Notes: generated by a model not told the origin, from the letters alone. A stretch of DNA of 64,000 nucleotides from Bacteroidaceae bacterium (GCA_017650105.1 JAGCFO010000046.1:1-64000), one strand, 5' to 3'. Shown: positions 1-9,630, counted from the stretch's first letter. Made by a program: numbers and translations.

Positions 1-25
1 ACGGCTAACGGCGGACTAAAGGGAT

Positions 26-105
26 TTTTATAAAAGCGGACGCCTTTTATATAAAAAGGGCTGGCTTTTATATAAAAGGGGGCGGCTTTTATAGATATAG
101 TCAGA
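26..105. repeat. AT-palindrome tandem repeat, about 21-bp period
   Basis: Four TTTTATA motifs start at 26, 45, 66 and 87, so the spacing is 19, 21 and 21 bp. Most are followed by AAAAG, making short palindromes such as CTTTTATATAAAAG, and they are separated by GC-rich linkers (GGC, GGGGGC). It lies beyond the 3' end of the minus-strand CotH gene. No gene is visible in 1-385. Confidence 0.7.
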
Positions 106-271
106 CTTCGGCGAAAGGAAGACAAAGAAGAGAGAAAAAGTCATTCCCGAATCCCCCTCCTGATAGGAACGTGGCGGCTATGTGTGGCTGCGTTTGCTGT
201 CTTCAAACGTCTTTCTCCTCCCTTTTTTTATGAAAATCATCTACACATCTACACCTAGCGGAAGAAGCTAC

Positions 272-292
272 TGATTCATACCTCGTTATCCC
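272..292 (+). repeat. single 21-bp intergenic repeat unit
   Basis: A lone member of the 21-bp repeat family described at 43028-43279. Its last 18 bases (TTCATACCTCGTTATCCC) are identical to part of the fifth unit of that array. Confidence 0.7.
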
Positions 293-319
293 GATGTAGA
301 TGGCCAAATCATCTACATC
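293..319. repeat. 9-bp perfect inverted repeat
   Basis: GATGTAGAT (293-301) and ATCTACATC (311-319) are perfect inverted copies with a 9-nt spacer. Related ATCTACAC words occur at about 239-256. It could be an operator or a weak hairpin downstream of the CotH gene. Confidence 0.5.
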
Positions 320-385
320 CTTCTACACCAAGAAAAGTGGAGAAGTTCATGGCGCTTTTTCCTGAAATCAGCTTAGACCTATGGT

Positions 386-3300
386 CTAGAATGCTTTCTT
401 GCGTCCGTTGATGATGTAGATGTTTCCTTGCTGCGGGTGGATGACTCTGCGCCCGAAGAGGTCGTAGATGATGTTGTCTTCAATTTGGTCGTCGGGCTCG
501 ATGCGGATGACTCCCGTGCCGGGCTCGCGCTGCTGGATGTGGGTGGTGTCGGCTGTGGTGAGCTGGTTGGAGGCTCCGATGGTGACGCGGTTCATCACGT
601 AGGTGTCGGCTGCTCCGTCGGGATAGAGGCCTACGGAATGTTTGCTGTTGCAGCCGCAGTAGTGGAGGGTGTCGGTATGCTGTTCATCCTCGCTTGTCAG
701 CAGCACGTAGCCGCCCTCGGAGGCGAGCTTGAAGGTGGTGTGGATGGTGGTGACAGGCTCGAGCTTGTCGCACCAGACAACGGCAAATCCGTGAGGGGGG
801 ATGACGTTGGAGACGCCGTCGACGCGTGTTATCTGGAACTTGCGAAGGTCGTCGATATCATCGGAGAGGAACATGCCTGTGACGTCAACATCGGCTGAGG
901 AGGCGTTGTAAAGCTCAATCCAGTCGTTGCGCTTCCAGTACTCGTTGACGAAGATGTCGTTAGAGGGACTTACTTCGTTGATGCGCACGGGCATTTCGTC
1001 GTCGGGCATCAGAGCGGGATCTTCCTCGAAGCATGCCATGAGACTGACGGCTCCTGAGGTGGGGAGCTCGTAGTCGGGAGAGGTGGAGATGACGTTGTTG
1101 GAGCTTGTCCTCCTCGCCTGGGTGATTTCGCAGTCCCAATAGATGTCGGTGGAGTTAGCGGCGTTGTTGTGCACCTCGACGGCAATGACGTTGGTACCTT
1201 TGCGGAAGAGGCTGGTGCTGAGGGTGAGGGAGCCGCTGTCGGGATTGCCCGGGGCGTAGGAGGAAGCGAAGGAGCTGTAGTTGTAGCTGTTGGGCATCAG
1301 GTAGCTGCCTGCCTTGGTGCCGTTGACGTAGATGACGAAGCCGTCGTCGGCAACGTAGTTGAGCGTGAAGACATCGGTGGAGGAGGGTGCTTCGCTCAAG
1401 GTGAACTCGGTGCGGAAGTAGTAGGTGGGGCGCTTGGATGAGGCGTTTCCTCCGTAGTCGAGGAAGGTCTGGTACCCTCGTCCGTTTGCGCCGTCGGAGG
1501 TGAAGTAGCCGAGAGGGGCCTTTCCGCTCTGCCAGCTCTTGTCGTTGTAGGCGGTGCTGCTCCAGCTCTTTCCGTCGAGGGAGCCTTGGTCGTAGTAGCG
1601 CCAAGTGCTTCCCTTGGACATGACGCTTCTGGTTGTGGTGCCGTAGGTGCTCTTCCATCCTTTGAACACATATCCTGCGGGGGCAAGGGCTGTGACGGTG
1701 ATGGGCGGGAAAAGCTGCCCTTTGAACTCTCCTGTGGGCACGGGAAGCCCGTTGACGAGGAGCCGCGCTTCTTCGTTGTCGGAGAGGAGCTCGGCGTCAA
1801 TCGGCGAGGTGTTGGAAAGCTTCATGCGCGAATAGCCCTTGAGGTAGCGGATGTTAGTCTGCTGGTAGTTGCTGTTGAGGCGATTGATGAGGTCGTTGGC
1901 GGTGCTCCAGGGCGACTCGTTCTTGTAGCTCATGTCCTTGGCAACAAGGTTTGCCATTTGGTTGATGATGTCGGCGCAGCGCGTGGGCTCGAAGACGGAA
2001 CCGGTGATGAGGCAGTAGGAGTCGATAAACTGCTTACGGAACTGGTCGTTCTGCAGCATGTTGAGGAAGATGGTGACTATCTGTATCTCTGCTGTCAGCT
2101 GCCCGGAGTAGTCGCCTCGGAGAGCATCGAAGGTGAAGATGCGCTTTCCTTCGAAGGTGGTGAAGGGATTGCCGACGCTGAAGGAGCCGTCCAGGTCGAA
2201 GAGGACGAGGCGGAAACGTCCGTCCTCGGTGCGGGGACGATAGCCCTTGAGGTTATTCTTGGGCCAGTCCCAGTTGCCCAGGTAGAACTCTACGGCGATG
2301 TAGTTGATGAACTCGTCGATATCAACCATTTTGCAGAGCTGGGCGTATGTGTCGTCGTCGGCAGCGTTCTTCGCCAGCTCGTACCAAAGGTCGAAGCTCT
2401 CCTTCGTGCCAGTCATCTGAATGTAGTTGGAGTCGGGCGAAATCTCAAACTGGTCAATCTCATCGGTATCGTATCCGTAGTTGGCAAGGACGAAGTGCTT
2501 GTTGTTTGGCTCGCGCAGATTGATGACGCCCTTGTACTGCCCGTTGATGTAGTGATGTACGGGCTGGTAGCCTTGATAGTCGATGTCGAGCCCTGAGCGC
2601 GCCACTATCTGCTGCAGGGCTGCATCCTTGATGCGGCAGCCGTTGTCGTTGCCTCCGTTGCGAACCTGTATGGTCTTGTTGCGGATGTATGGCTTCTCGT
2701 CAAAGACGGTGTAGTCGATATAGCTGTTCCCTTCGTACTGTTTCTGCGCCTTTAGCTTGAAGGAGCGGGGATCCCACGCACGGCTCCACCCTCCGCAGAC
2801 GGCTATGTCTACTTCCTGGTTGACAACCATGTTGCCATCTACGTCGATGAGCTCGAAGTTGGCAGGACGGTCCCAGTCCATATTCCAGTTGCACTTGTCG
2901 TTGCGCCCGTTCCCGGCACGTCCGTTGGGGCCTGTAGCGAAGATTCCGTGCTCGCTGCCGTAAAGGTCGGCGTTGTTTGCGACAACAGAGAGGACGGGAA
3001 GCGAGTATTCGTTGTTCGTCTTATAGTATGTGCGAGTGACAACGGGGCTCGGGAGCATGCCGTCTTGGAAGAGTCGGAAGCGGTAGACGGTGGTGTTTTC
3101 TACCGAGAAGTTGCCCGTAAGATTTGTCGTTCCATGCGACTCGGTAGGAATGGAACCGTCTGTTGTGTAGCGAAGCGTACATCCGGTAGGGATGCTGACA
3201 CGGAAAGTGGTTTTCTGTGTGATGCGTCCCGAAGGCCGGCTGACAAAAGGAGCCTGAAGCTGCTCGCTGGCGAAGGAGCTCCCGTTGTTTGTCTTGCCGG

Positions 3301-5653
3301 GAGAGGGGGTAGATGTCCATTCCCACGATTCTGCTCCGTCGGTAGTGCGTGCCCAAGCGCAGCGCGTGATAGCTGCCGGATAGTCGCAGCTGACGATGAG
3401 CTTCCCCTGATCGTCGCTAATACAAATCGTTCCTCCATCCACATCAAGCTTGAAGTTTGCCTGGAGGGGGCCATATTTAGCGTCGTAATGGTCGAACCAA
3501 ATGGTTTTGTATCCTTTCGGGGGGACTGTTCCGATATTGGTGGGCATATGCCATTTGAGCGGCAGAAGAGGGTCGTCGCTGAGATAGCAGCTCGCCAGGT
3601 TGGCAGAGACGTCGGTAGGATTATAGATTTCAACGAATCCGCCGTAGTTCCAAGAGGGGTCGATATACGTGTCAATGTTGGCAGGCATTATCTCGTTGAT
3701 GATGAGCGAGCGGGGAGACAAATCGTTTCGCACAACGTTGACAACGCATTGTGCCGTTAACTCGGCAAACTGGCTCGAACGAGCTGTGATGACGGTAGTT
3801 CCTTGACTCAGGGCGGTGATGACTCCATTCTTGTCGATGGTGGCAACCGAAGGATTGCTGCTTGTCCAGCTGACGCCTTTGAAGGTAGCATAATAGGGCG
3901 AGATGATTGCGGAAAGAGCGTGAGTGTTGCCGATTTCGAGCTGAACGTCACTCTCGCTGAGGGTTATCTCCTTCACGTCGATGACGCTCGTCCAATACTC
4001 GAGTTTCCAGTTGTCGAAGAGGCACCAGTTCTCTGCCTCATGTACGTCGCAGTAAAGACCTATCGTGAGGATGTTGTCGGTAACTTCCGTTTCGATACTG
4101 TTCCAGTAAAGCCCTTGCTCAAAGGCTGCCACTCCCGCTATCATGGAATGAGGATAGCAGACGTCGGCGCCCGCCTTGCTGTTGTTGAGCCATGCCACGT
4201 TGCCGGGAAGTGCCTCTGTGCTATACTGCGAGTAGTAGCTGACGAGTTTCTGCTCGTCGTTGTTGGCGTAGAGATAGGCTTTGACGTTGTCGTTGCCGGC
4301 AAGGTAGCTGTTAAGGTCGTTTTGGCTTGGGTTATGCTCGCGATAGAAAGTTTGCACAGAGATGCGATAAGCGCCGTTCGGCAGGTCTCGGATGGTCTGA
4401 TAAGTATCCCACGACTTGTTCCAATGTTCTCCAGCGCTTACGGCTTGGGCGTGCCCGATGCTGGTGCCCTCCCAGCCGGTGTTGCTGTCGTTGTCAAAGG
4501 AGGGATTGACAATGTATTCGCTTGTGACGTCAACCCAGGAGAATCTGTCGGTGCCTGTGCCGCAGTAGGAGAGTGCGAAGGAGTCGAACACCGTCCAGTC
4601 GTCGTTGACATACTCGTCTTTTCGGATGCCGATGGTGAGGGTCCCGTCGGTGACGAGGACTTCAATCTCGGGATTCTGATACAATCCGTTGAAGAAGCAG
4701 TATGCGGCGTTCTGCAGCGCGCTGTAGCCGTCGGTATGGTCGGGGAGCCAGAATCCGCTGCTGTTGTAGTTTGTCAGCGCGGGGATGCCTTCTGTCACGC
4801 CGTTGTCGCAAATAGACATCAGCGGAGCGCTTACGTCGTTGGCATAGTACACCGAGCGGATGGTTTCGATGCCCTCATTGCGTCGGGCTCCGACTTCCGA
4901 TACGGTGCCGTCGCGGTAGAATCCCTGCACGCTCAGGCGATAGATGCCTACGGGCAGCCCCTCGATGGTTTGGCTGATGTTTAAGAATTGCGAGTTCCAA
5001 CTCTCGTGACAGCTGAGGTAAGGTCTGTCGTTCGAGACTCCTCCTCGTACGGTGTTGCCGCCAGAACTGGTGATGTTCCACGCAGCGTATCGCTCGTCGT
5101 TGAGAGCGAAATCGGGGCTCTGGATGAGCCACGAGGCATCGACGGGCTTCTCCGTCGTTGCGTTCTGCATGCCAGCAATGCGCTCCTCACGCGATACCAG
5201 CTGCCAGGCAACGAAGCCGCTGCCGTCGAAGGTGAGGAATCCGTCTTCGTCAACTCCCAGCTGCGTCGTCCCCGACGATAGGGTGTAGGCGTTGCTCACG
5301 CCCTGCACGTGACGGGCTTTCAGCTGCCAAGCGGTTACGGGCGATGAGGTGTCGAGGTATCCCGCGTTCTCGCCCCCGTTGATGCTGTGGTTGCCGCCAA
5401 ATCCCGGGTTGAGCTGCCACCCTCCTTCAATGGGGCTGACGGAGATATTGAGTCCGCGCGGGCCGGTTTCGGCGCGTGTGGTCCATTGGTTAAGTGTCTT
5501 GTTGTCGTTGTTCTGCAGCCACAGTCCCGTGCCTACATTGTATAGGTAAAACTCTCCTTCTGCTACCACCGAACCAACCCACGGCGATGTCTCTGCCCGT
5601 AGGGCAAGGGTAGCCAGCAGGGCGGCGAAAAGGAGAATGTGTGTTTTCTTCAT
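386..5653 (-). CDS. Large secreted CotH-kinase / lamin-tail-domain protein
   Basis: About 1755 residues, secreted. The start is the ATG at 5653, which begins a signal peptide (MKKTHILLFAALLATLALRA) just downstream of a good promoter; an in-frame ATG 36 nt upstream lacks a signal sequence. Visible domains in order: N-terminal lectin-like region; two jelly-roll modules (about 150-370 and 371-554); Big_2 (about 557-640); lamin-tail domain (about 654-774); chitobiase-type beta-sandwich (about 800-885); a CotH-like kinase domain (about 900-1250) with NWDWPKNN near 1125 and LFDLDGSF near 1150; a galactose-binding-like sandwich (about 1350-1515); a second lamin-tail domain (about 1554-1698); and a C-terminal tail (YDLFGRRV, then YIINGRKKAF) of the sorting type seen in Bacteroidetes secreted proteins. 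CotH proteins phosphorylate proteins in spore coats; the substrate here is unknown. The domain calls are by eye. Confidence 0.85.
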   Translation of the reverse strand: MKKTHILLFAALLATLALRAETSPWVGSVVAEGEFYLYNVGTGLWLQNNDNKTLNQWTTRAETGPRGLNISVSPIEGGWQLNPGFGGNHSINGGENAGYLDTSSPVTAWQLKARHVQGVSNAYTLSSGTTQLGVDEDGFLTFDGSGFVAWQLVSREERIAGMQNATTEKPVDASWLIQSPDFALNDERYAAWNITSSGGNTVRGGVSNDRPYLSCHESWNSQFLNISQTIEGLPVGIYRLSVQGFYRDGTVSEVGARRNEGIETIRSVYYANDVSAPLMSICDNGVTEGIPALTNYNSSGFWLPDHTDGYSALQNAAYCFFNGLYQNPEIEVLVTDGTLTIGIRKDEYVNDDWTVFDSFALSYCGTGTDRFSWVDVTSEYIVNPSFDNDSNTGWEGTSIGHAQAVSAGEHWNKSWDTYQTIRDLPNGAYRISVQTFYREHNPSQNDLNSYLAGNDNVKAYLYANNDEQKLVSYYSQYSTEALPGNVAWLNNSKAGADVCYPHSMIAGVAAFEQGLYWNSIETEVTDNILTIGLYCDVHEAENWCLFDNWKLEYWTSVIDVKEITLSESDVQLEIGNTHALSAIISPYYATFKGVSWTSSNPSVATIDKNGVITALSQGTTVITARSSQFAELTAQCVVNVVRNDLSPRSLIINEIMPANIDTYIDPSWNYGGFVEIYNPTDVSANLASCYLSDDPLLPLKWHMPTNIGTVPPKGYKTIWFDHYDAKYGPLQANFKLDVDGGTICISDDQGKLIVSCDYPAAITRCAWARTTDGAESWEWTSTPSPGKTNNGSSFASEQLQAPFVSRPSGRITQKTTFRVSIPTGCTLRYTTDGSIPTESHGTTNLTGNFSVENTTVYRFRLFQDGMLPSPVVTRTYYKTNNEYSLPVLSVVANNADLYGSEHGIFATGPNGRAGNGRNDKCNWNMDWDRPANFELIDVDGNMVVNQEVDIAVCGGWSRAWDPRSFKLKAQKQYEGNSYIDYTVFDEKPYIRNKTIQVRNGGNDNGCRIKDAALQQIVARSGLDIDYQGYQPVHHYINGQYKGVINLREPNNKHFVLANYGYDTDEIDQFEISPDSNYIQMTGTKESFDLWYELAKNAADDDTYAQLCKMVDIDEFINYIAVEFYLGNWDWPKNNLKGYRPRTEDGRFRLVLFDLDGSFSVGNPFTTFEGKRIFTFDALRGDYSGQLTAEIQIVTIFLNMLQNDQFRKQFIDSYCLITGSVFEPTRCADIINQMANLVAKDMSYKNESPWSTANDLINRLNSNYQQTNIRYLKGYSRMKLSNTSPIDAELLSDNEEARLLVNGLPVPTGEFKGQLFPPITVTALAPAGYVFKGWKSTYGTTTRSVMSKGSTWRYYDQGSLDGKSWSSTAYNDKSWQSGKAPLGYFTSDGANGRGYQTFLDYGGNASSKRPTYYFRTEFTLSEAPSSTDVFTLNYVADDGFVIYVNGTKAGSYLMPNSYNYSSFASSYAPGNPDSGSLTLSTSLFRKGTNVIAVEVHNNAANSTDIYWDCEITQARRTSSNNVISTSPDYELPTSGAVSLMACFEEDPALMPDDEMPVRINEVSPSNDIFVNEYWKRNDWIELYNASSADVDVTGMFLSDDIDDLRKFQITRVDGVSNVIPPHGFAVVWCDKLEPVTTIHTTFKLASEGGYVLLTSEDEQHTDTLHYCGCNSKHSVGLYPDGAADTYVMNRVTIGASNQLTTADTTHIQQREPGTGVIRIEPDDQIEDNIIYDLFGRRVIHPQQGNIYIINGRKKAF

Positions 5654-5675
5654 ATCCAAATCATGCCAAATTGTG

Positions 5676-5707
5676 CAAAGATACTGCATTTCAGCGTGAA
5701 TGCCAAA
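5676..5707 (-). promoter_or_regulatory. Bacteroidetes-type promoter for the CotH-domain gene
   Basis: Read on the minus strand, a -33 TTTG (5704-5707) is followed after 20 nt by a perfect -7 TATCTTTG (5676-5683). The ATG lies about 22 nt downstream of the -7 box. Confidence 0.75.
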
Positions 5708-5880
5708 AAAACTGTTTTTTCCTCACATTTTTTAGCAGTTGCGCCTATCATTTCAGGCGCGAATCGCATTCCTTTTTCACACTATACGGGTTTCTCTTCA
5801 AGGAAGGTAGCCGAGAAAAGAAAGATGCCATCCACGAAAATTGACTTCCTGTCGTTTTGCTCAGAGAAAAAATAATTATT

Positions 5881-5976
5881 CCTTCTTGGGAGAACTATTA
5901 TTCCTTCTTGGGAGAGAGTCTCCCAAGCCTTTGGGAGAAACATTATCGAGCCTTTGGGAGAACTTCTCCCAACAAA
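5881..5976. repeat. GGGAGA palindrome cluster, 22-23-bp spacing
   Basis: Four TTGGGAGA words start at 5886, 5908, 5931 and 5954. Two form near-perfect palindromes: TTGGGAGAA-C-TTCTCCCAA (5954-5972) and CTTGGGAGA-GAG-TCTCCCAAG (5907-5927). An identical palindrome is at 42867-42885. The rest of the 5708-6112 gap shows nothing recognisable. Confidence 0.75.
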
Positions 5977-6112
5977 GAAAAATAATGTGGTAATTTGGAA
6001 AAATCGCTGATTCTCCCCATTCCGAAGAGGAATAGCTTAATGCTGCCGAATGATTATTTAACTCTGCAAGGCGTTTATTAAACTCCTATGAACCAAGTTT
6101 TTCCTCCGTAGG

Positions 6113-6487
6113 TTAGGCAATGTCAGTTCTGTCGAAAACAGCGTGGAAGCAGGCTTGTTTCAACTCTACACCCGGAATGGGAGGAGTGAGCTTGCATACT
6201 CTGATGTCGATGCTGTCTATTCCTGCGAATGAACGGAGCAGCCTTTTGGCAATCCGTGCTGCAACATGCTCAATGAGGGAGGAGGGTGTACCCATCTCTT
6301 CCTTGACGACAAGACACACGGCTCCGTAGTCAACGCTGTCGGCAAGGTTGTCGCTCTCGCAGGCTTTGCTGAAATTGCCTTGCAGCCGGAGGTCTACAGT
6401 AAATGTGCCGCCTACTTGGCGCTCCTGAGGCAACACCCCGTGATAGGCGTGGAAAACAAGTCGGTCTATCTCTATGGTTGTCGTCAT
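6113..6487 (-). CDS. folB: Dihydroneopterin aldolase
   Basis: Converts 7,8-dihydroneopterin to 6-hydroxymethyl-dihydropterin and glycolaldehyde in cytoplasmic folate synthesis. At 124 residues from the ATG at 6487 it has normal family length; that ATG is preceded by an AGGAG ribosome site, while the upstream in-frame extension is not protein-like. Family signatures are HAYHGVLPQERQ.GG.F near the N-terminus with Glu22, and VCKLTPPIPG with Lys99, matching the catalytic Glu and Lys of known enzymes. It lies 144 nt downstream of nrdJ on the same strand, so it may be read from the same transcript past a hairpin at 6584-6608. Confidence 0.93.
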   Translation of the reverse strand: MTTTIEIDRLVFHAYHGVLPQERQVGGTFTVDLRLQGNFSKACESDNLADSVDYGAVCLVVKEEMGTPSSLIEHVAARIAKRLLRSFAGIDSIDIRVCKLTPPIPGVELKQACFHAVFDRTDIA

Positions 6488-6583
6488 TTCTCTCCTATTT
6501 AAAAAGTGTTTGTTTCTTCTTCTCGATGCTTCGTTTTTAGTGCTTGATGCGAATGGTTCTTGTTGCTTCTCTGCTGGAAACAC

Positions 6584-6608
6584 GACAGCCCGAATGGCTC
6601 GGGCTGTC
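6584..6608 (-). terminator. Hairpin after nrdJ
   Basis: A perfect 10-bp stem, GACAGCCCGA / TCGGGCTGTC, with a 5-nt loop. It lies 24 nt beyond the nrdJ stop codon. No strong T-run follows on the minus strand, so read-through into folB is plausible. Confidence 0.6.
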
Positions 6609-6631
6609 TGTGCGTATCGTTTCTGAGGCGC

Positions 6632-9184
6632 TTATCCGCAGCGAGAGTACCCACAGCTTGTGCAATGGAGGCATCCCTCCTCATAGACGAGCGTGTGCTC
6701 TCCGCAGCTGGGACAAGCCTGATCCTTTACGGGAGTGCCGTCGACGATGTATTTCTTCAGCGCGCGCTCAACGCCGACTTTCCACGTGTTGATGCTCTCG
6801 TTGTCCATCTGGAGCGAGCTTACCATCTTGATTACTTGGTCGATCGGGAGCCGGTAGCGGAGGACGCCGCTGATAAGCTTGGCGTAGTTCCAATACTCTT
6901 TGTTGAACTTCTCCGAAAGTCCCTCGATAGTAGTCTTGTAACCGCGTTTGTTGGTGAATTGGAAGTCGTAGTGCTTCACTCCGTTCTCGTCGATGTTCTT
7001 AACGATATATCCTTCGGTGACAGACTTCGGCAGCAAAATGCCTTCGTCGTCGTCCTGGAGTCCTGTGAAAATCTCGTAGGGACGTCCGTCCATCAGGCCG
7101 ACGAATGCCACCCATTTCTCGCGGTTATTCTGGAAGCGGACGACGTCGCACTTGAGTACCTTCGGGCGAACCTCCACAACGGGCTGACGGCAGTCGCAGG
7201 GAACGCAGGGCTCCTTCTTCTCGTCTTTCTTTTTGTCGTCGGTGCTGATGAGAACACCGCTCCGGCTGCCTTCTCTGTAAACCGTGCAGCCTTTGCATCC
7301 GCAGCGCCAAGCCTCAAGGTAAAGGTCGTTGACGAGGTCTTCGCTCACGTTTTCGGGGAGATTGATAGTAACGCTGATGCTGTGGTCTACCCACTTTTGA
7401 ATGCTTCCCTGCATCTGTACTTTATGAAGCCAGTCGATGTCGTTGGCAGAGGCGTGGTTGTAGGGGCTCTGAGCTAGCAGTGAGTCGATTTCTTCCTGCG
7501 TGTACTTCTTTGTGGTGTCGTAGCCGTTCACTCTCATCCACTCGAGGAACTTGTGGTGGTAAACGATAAACTCCTCGAAGCAGTCGCCCGTCTCGTCGGT
7601 GTAGTCGATATGAACGTCTGGATCGTCCTTATTCACCTTTCTGCGGCGTTTGTAGACAGGCATGAACACAGGCTCAATACCACTTGTCGTCTGGGTGAGA
7701 AGGCTCACGGTGCCTGTTGGGGCTATGGTGAGGCAGGCGATGTTTCTGCGCCCGAACTTCACCATATCCTTGTAGAGCTGCGGGTCTGCCTCGCGCAGGC
7801 GATTGATATAAGGATTAGCCTTTTCTCGCTCGGCATCGTAGATTTCGAATGCTCCGCGCTCCTGGGCCATAGTGATGGATGAGCGGTAGGCTGCAAGAGC
7901 GATGCGTTTGTGCACGTCGGTAGCGAATTCAGTAGCTGCGTCTGTGCCGTAGGTGAGTCCCATAGCGGCAATCATGTCGCCCTCAGCGGTGATTCCGACT
8001 CCCGTGCGGCGCCCCTTGGTGCTCTTGCTCATGATCTTCTTCCAGAGGTTGCGCTCCGAGAACTTGATTTCCTCGCTCTCAGGGTCACTCTCGATTTTCT
8101 CTTGGATCTTCTGGATTTTCTCAATCTCCAAGTCGATGATGTCGTCCATGATGCGCTGCGCCTTGATGGTATGCTCGCGCAGAAGCTCGTAGTCGAACGT
8201 TGCTTGAGGCGTGAAGGGATTTTTCACGTAACTGTAGAGGTTGATGGCAAGCAGGCGGCAGCTGTCGTAGGGGCAGAGGGGAATCTCTCCGCAGGGATTG
8301 GTGCTGACGGTGCGGAATCCCAGGTCGGCGTAGCAGTCGGGCACGCTCTCGCGCAGGATGGTGTCCCAGAACAGCACTCCTGGCTCGGCTGATTTCCAAG
8401 CATTGTGGATGATTTTGCGCCACAGCTGGGAAGCGTCCACTTCTTTCGTGTAGAGCGGGTCCTTGCTGTCGATGGGATATGTTTGCAAGTAGGGGCGATG
8501 GTCAACAGCTGCCTGCATGAAGTCGTCCGACATTTTCACAGAGACGTTTGCGCCCGTCACCTTGCCTTCTTCCATCTTTGCGTCGATAAACGATTCGGCA
8601 TCGGGGTGCTTGATGGATACGGAGAGCATCAGGGCTCCGCGTCGGCCGTCCTGGGCTACTTCACGCGTACTATTAGAATAGCGCTCCATGAAGGGGACAA
8701 GTCCCGTGGAGGTAAGGGCAGAATTCTTGACGGGAGAGCCTTTGGGACGTATGTGCGACAAATCATGTCCTACGCCTCCACGACGTTTCATCAGCTGTAC
8801 TTGTTCCTCGTCGATGCGGATGATGGCACCGTAGGAGTCGGCATTTCCGTCCATTCCGATAACGAAACAGTTCGACAAAGAGGCTATCTGGAAGTCGTTT
8901 CCGATGCCCGTCATAGGGCTTCCTTGTGGAACGATGTAGCGGAAATGGTCGAGCAGGCCGAAAATCTCCTGCGCGCTCATGGGGTTAGGATATTTCTTCT
9001 CGATGCGGGCAATTTCGTTGGCAATGCGCCAATGCATATCGGTTGGCGTCTTCTCGTAGATGTTGCCAAACGAATCTTTCATCGCATATTTGTTGACCCA
9101 AACTTTTGCCGCAAGCTCGTCTCCCTTGAAATATTCGCACGATGCTTTGTATGCTTCGTCGAAGCTGTATGTTTTCTTTTCCAC
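6632..9184 (-). CDS. nrdJ: Adenosylcobalamin-dependent (class II) ribonucleotide reductase
   Basis: Reduces ribonucleotides to deoxyribonucleotides with an adenosylcobalamin-generated thiyl radical, oxygen-independently. It is 850 residues, the normal length for the large bacterial form. Visible signatures: SNCFVIG and KRRGGVGHDLSHIRPKGS in the N-terminal half, NPCGEIPL with the active-site cysteine, CLTIAPTGTVS, GCKGCTVYREGSRSGVL, and a C-terminal zinc-ribbon-like tail (CPSCGEH, then GCLHCTSCGYSRCG) holding the redox cysteines. The start codon is GTG at 9184 (reads VEKKTYSFDEAY); no upstream ATG fits. A clear promoter lies about 90 nt upstream. No cobalamin riboswitch is evident in the short leader. 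Confidence 0.95.
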   Translation of the reverse strand: MEKKTYSFDEAYKASCEYFKGDELAAKVWVNKYAMKDSFGNIYEKTPTDMHWRIANEIARIEKKYPNPMSAQEIFGLLDHFRYIVPQGSPMTGIGNDFQIASLSNCFVIGMDGNADSYGAIIRIDEEQVQLMKRRGGVGHDLSHIRPKGSPVKNSALTSTGLVPFMERYSNSTREVAQDGRRGALMLSVSIKHPDAESFIDAKMEEGKVTGANVSVKMSDDFMQAAVDHRPYLQTYPIDSKDPLYTKEVDASQLWRKIIHNAWKSAEPGVLFWDTILRESVPDCYADLGFRTVSTNPCGEIPLCPYDSCRLLAINLYSYVKNPFTPQATFDYELLREHTIKAQRIMDDIIDLEIEKIQKIQEKIESDPESEEIKFSERNLWKKIMSKSTKGRRTGVGITAEGDMIAAMGLTYGTDAATEFATDVHKRIALAAYRSSITMAQERGAFEIYDAEREKANPYINRLREADPQLYKDMVKFGRRNIACLTIAPTGTVSLLTQTTSGIEPVFMPVYKRRRKVNKDDPDVHIDYTDETGDCFEEFIVYHHKFLEWMRVNGYDTTKKYTQEEIDSLLAQSPYNHASANDIDWLHKVQMQGSIQKWVDHSISVTINLPENVSEDLVNDLYLEAWRCGCKGCTVYREGSRSGVLISTDDKKKDEKKEPCVPCDCRQPVVEVRPKVLKCDVVRFQNNREKWVAFVGLMDGRPYEIFTGLQDDDEGILLPKSVTEGYIVKNIDENGVKHYDFQFTNKRGYKTTIEGLSEKFNKEYWNYAKLISGVLRYRLPIDQVIKMVSSLQMDNESINTWKVGVERALKKYIVDGTPVKDQACPSCGEHTLVYEEGCLHCTSCGYSRCG

Positions 9185-9271
9185 GGTGTTATTTTTTTTT
9201 ATTTTGTTGTCAGAATCATCAATTTTTGTTTTTCAGGCAAGCATCCAAATCTGTAAAGGACGAAAACTCTG

Positions 9272-9302
9272 CAAAGCTACTATGCTTTTTTTACTTCTCA
9301 AA
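9272..9302 (-). promoter_or_regulatory. Promoter of nrdJ
   Basis: Minus-strand -33 TTTG (9299-9302), 19 nt, then -7 TAGCTTTG (9272-9279). This is an exact match to the Bacteroidetes TTTG/TAnnTTTG consensus, about 90 nt before the GTG start. Confidence 0.75.
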
Positions 9303-9475
9303 ATTTAGAAGGAGGATTTTTCGAAAAAATAAAAAGTTTTCCAATCAGAATGAAAAATGTGTTGGAAATCAGCTTGTTGTGTTTTAATAAAAAAACGAAA
9401 GTTTCCCGAAAAGGAAAACCGATGAAGAAAGAAGCGAGAAAAAAGATTTGCTAATGAGCTGATAATGTTTCTCTC

Positions 9476-9559
9476 TTCGTGCGACAATATGAAGAAGGGA
9501 AAAATTTTTTTGGAGAAGGAATCTCGCGAGATGAAGAAAGAAAAAAAATTTTTGGAGAA
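9476..9559 (-). repeat. 21-bp repeat array, 4 units
   Basis: The hexamers GAAGAA/GGAGAA end at 9496, 9517, 9538 and 9559, exactly 21 bp apart. One unit carries the perfect palindrome ATCTCGCGAGAT (9521-9532). It sits between the dnaA stop and the nrdJ promoter. The rest of the 9185-9630 gap is AT-rich without a visible gene. Confidence 0.8.
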
Positions 9560-9630
9560 CAAATAATGCTTTGCCGATTGTGCGAAATGTCGGCTTTCAG
9601 AAAGGTTTCTTTAAGGAGTTCTTTTGATTT

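Noticed and set aside
374..388. TAGACC-TAT-GGTCTA as terminator of the CotH gene
   Set aside because: The stem overlaps the stop codon, is only 6 bp and has no T-run.
1586..2596. Long plus-strand open frames opposite the CotH gene (also 3803-4984, 2948-3760)
   Set aside because: Val/Gly/Asp-rich mirror translations of the high-quality minus-strand protein; no family features.
9185..9275. Cobalamin riboswitch before the B12-dependent ribonucleotide reductase
   Set aside because: The leader is under 100 nt and no B12-box-like sequence was seen.
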